From an uncultured Ruminococcus sp. (GTDB lineage: Bacteria > Bacillota_A > Clostridia > Oscillospirales > Ruminococcaceae), in NCBI GenBank assembly GCA_900315975.1, contig ONBA01000031.1, forward strand, positions 1 through 32,453: a stretch of 32,453 nt of DNA, in the 5' to 3' direction. The position numbers were made by a program, and so were the translations under genes. Each line of letters opens with the position of its first letter. Position 1 is the stretch's first letter. The notes under the pieces were generated by a model that saw only the letters and a list, made by a program, of their open reading frames with translations, was not told where the DNA came from and made no database searches. Positions 32,138-32,453 of this stretch are shown in pieces.

Positions 32138-32351
32138 AGCTGAACTGAAAGCCCTGCGGGAGCGTTATCCCGCAGGCACAAGAATACGCCTGATCCGCAT
32201 GGCGGACGACATCGCGCCCGTACCGCCCGGTACGACCGGTTCGGTTGCGATCATCGACGACGCAGGCAACATTCATATGAAGTGGGACAACGGCAGAAGC
32301 CTTGCGCTGATCGAAGGCGCAGACGAGTTCGAGGTCATCTCCGGCGGCTGA
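32121..32351 (+). CDS. DUF4314 family protein
   Basis: The 76-residue protein starts at MRFPNEAELK (ATG 32121), with AAGGAGG eight bases upstream. RYPAGTRIRLIRMADD, PVPPGTTGSV, IDDAGNIHMKWDNGRSLAL form the small beta-barrel-like DUF4314 domain, commonly found just before the large terminase in clostridial prophages. Function unknown. The last 100 bases of the window contain a weak hairpin but no further gene that I can support. Confidence 0.9.
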   Translation: MRFPNEAELKALRERYPAGTRIRLIRMADDIAPVPPGTTGSVAIIDDAGNIHMKWDNGRSLALIEGADEFEVISGG

Positions 32352-32453
32352 TTATACAGCCTCCGGGGGCGCCGGAAAATGTGAGAACCTATTCCATCGT
32401 ACCCCATATTACCACACGATTGCAAGTAAGTCAAGGGTGTATACTACACAATC

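Noticed and set aside
32359..32377. Hairpin after the DUF4314 gene as a terminator
   Set aside because: Only a 5-bp stem and no T-run follows; the next gene probably continues the operon.

Overview
This window looks like a low- to mid-GC Firmicute of the class Clostridia, perhaps an Oscillospiraceae/Ruminococcus-type gut anaerobe. That is inferred from strong AGGAGG-type ribosome sites, TTGACA/TATAAT promoters, gene families typical of clostridial prophages (DUF2800, DUF2815, DUF1492, DUF4314) and ATGA-coupled operons. The genus cannot be fixed from the sequence alone. The window has two halves that meet at a divergent control region near 17.7-18.3 kb.

Left part (1-2.9 kb, minus strand): a consensus promoter reading off the left edge; an anchored protein with 19 copies of a five-residue D-x-x-G-[YF] repeat; two small proteins, one with a membrane anchor; and an XRE-family regulator preceded by a 15-bp direct repeat.

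Defence part (3.1-17.7 kb, minus strand): eleven tightly packed genes that look like one operon. In transcription order they are two unknown proteins sharing a QxG[DN]HNTQI motif; a small excisionase-type HTH protein; an RloC/PrrC-like ATPase with a CPFC zinc hook; HsdM; a membrane protein; HsdS; HsdR; a DUF4357 protein; McrB with an EVE-like modified-base reader; and McrC. The expected logic is layered. The type I system cuts unmethylated DNA, McrBC cuts modified DNA that escapes it, and the RloC-like protein may act as a translation-stopping backup if restriction is overcome.

Phage part (18.0-32.4 kb, plus strand, higher GC): a replication module (sigma-like regulator, DUF2800 nuclease, DUF2815 probable ssDNA-binding protein, family A DNA polymerase, P4-type primase-helicase, VRR-NUC nuclease, SNF2 helicase). 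It is followed by a DUF1492 regulator, a consensus promoter that runs straight into an intrinsic terminator, and the start of the packaging module (HNH nuclease, P27-type small terminase, ParB-methyltransferase, two phage proteins). A minus-strand gene with its own perfect consensus promoter sits inside this module like a moron. No integrase, large terminase, capsid or tail gene lies in the window.

Structure beyond the genes includes an attenuator-like leader with two competing folds ahead of the phage early genes, a 21-bp inverted repeat with extra copies of its core between the primase and VRR-NUC genes (possible origin or structured RNA), and the promoter-terminator pair before the packaging genes. 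A reasonable reading, not proven here, is that the whole window is a prophage or phage-derived island carrying about 15 kb of host-defence cargo.
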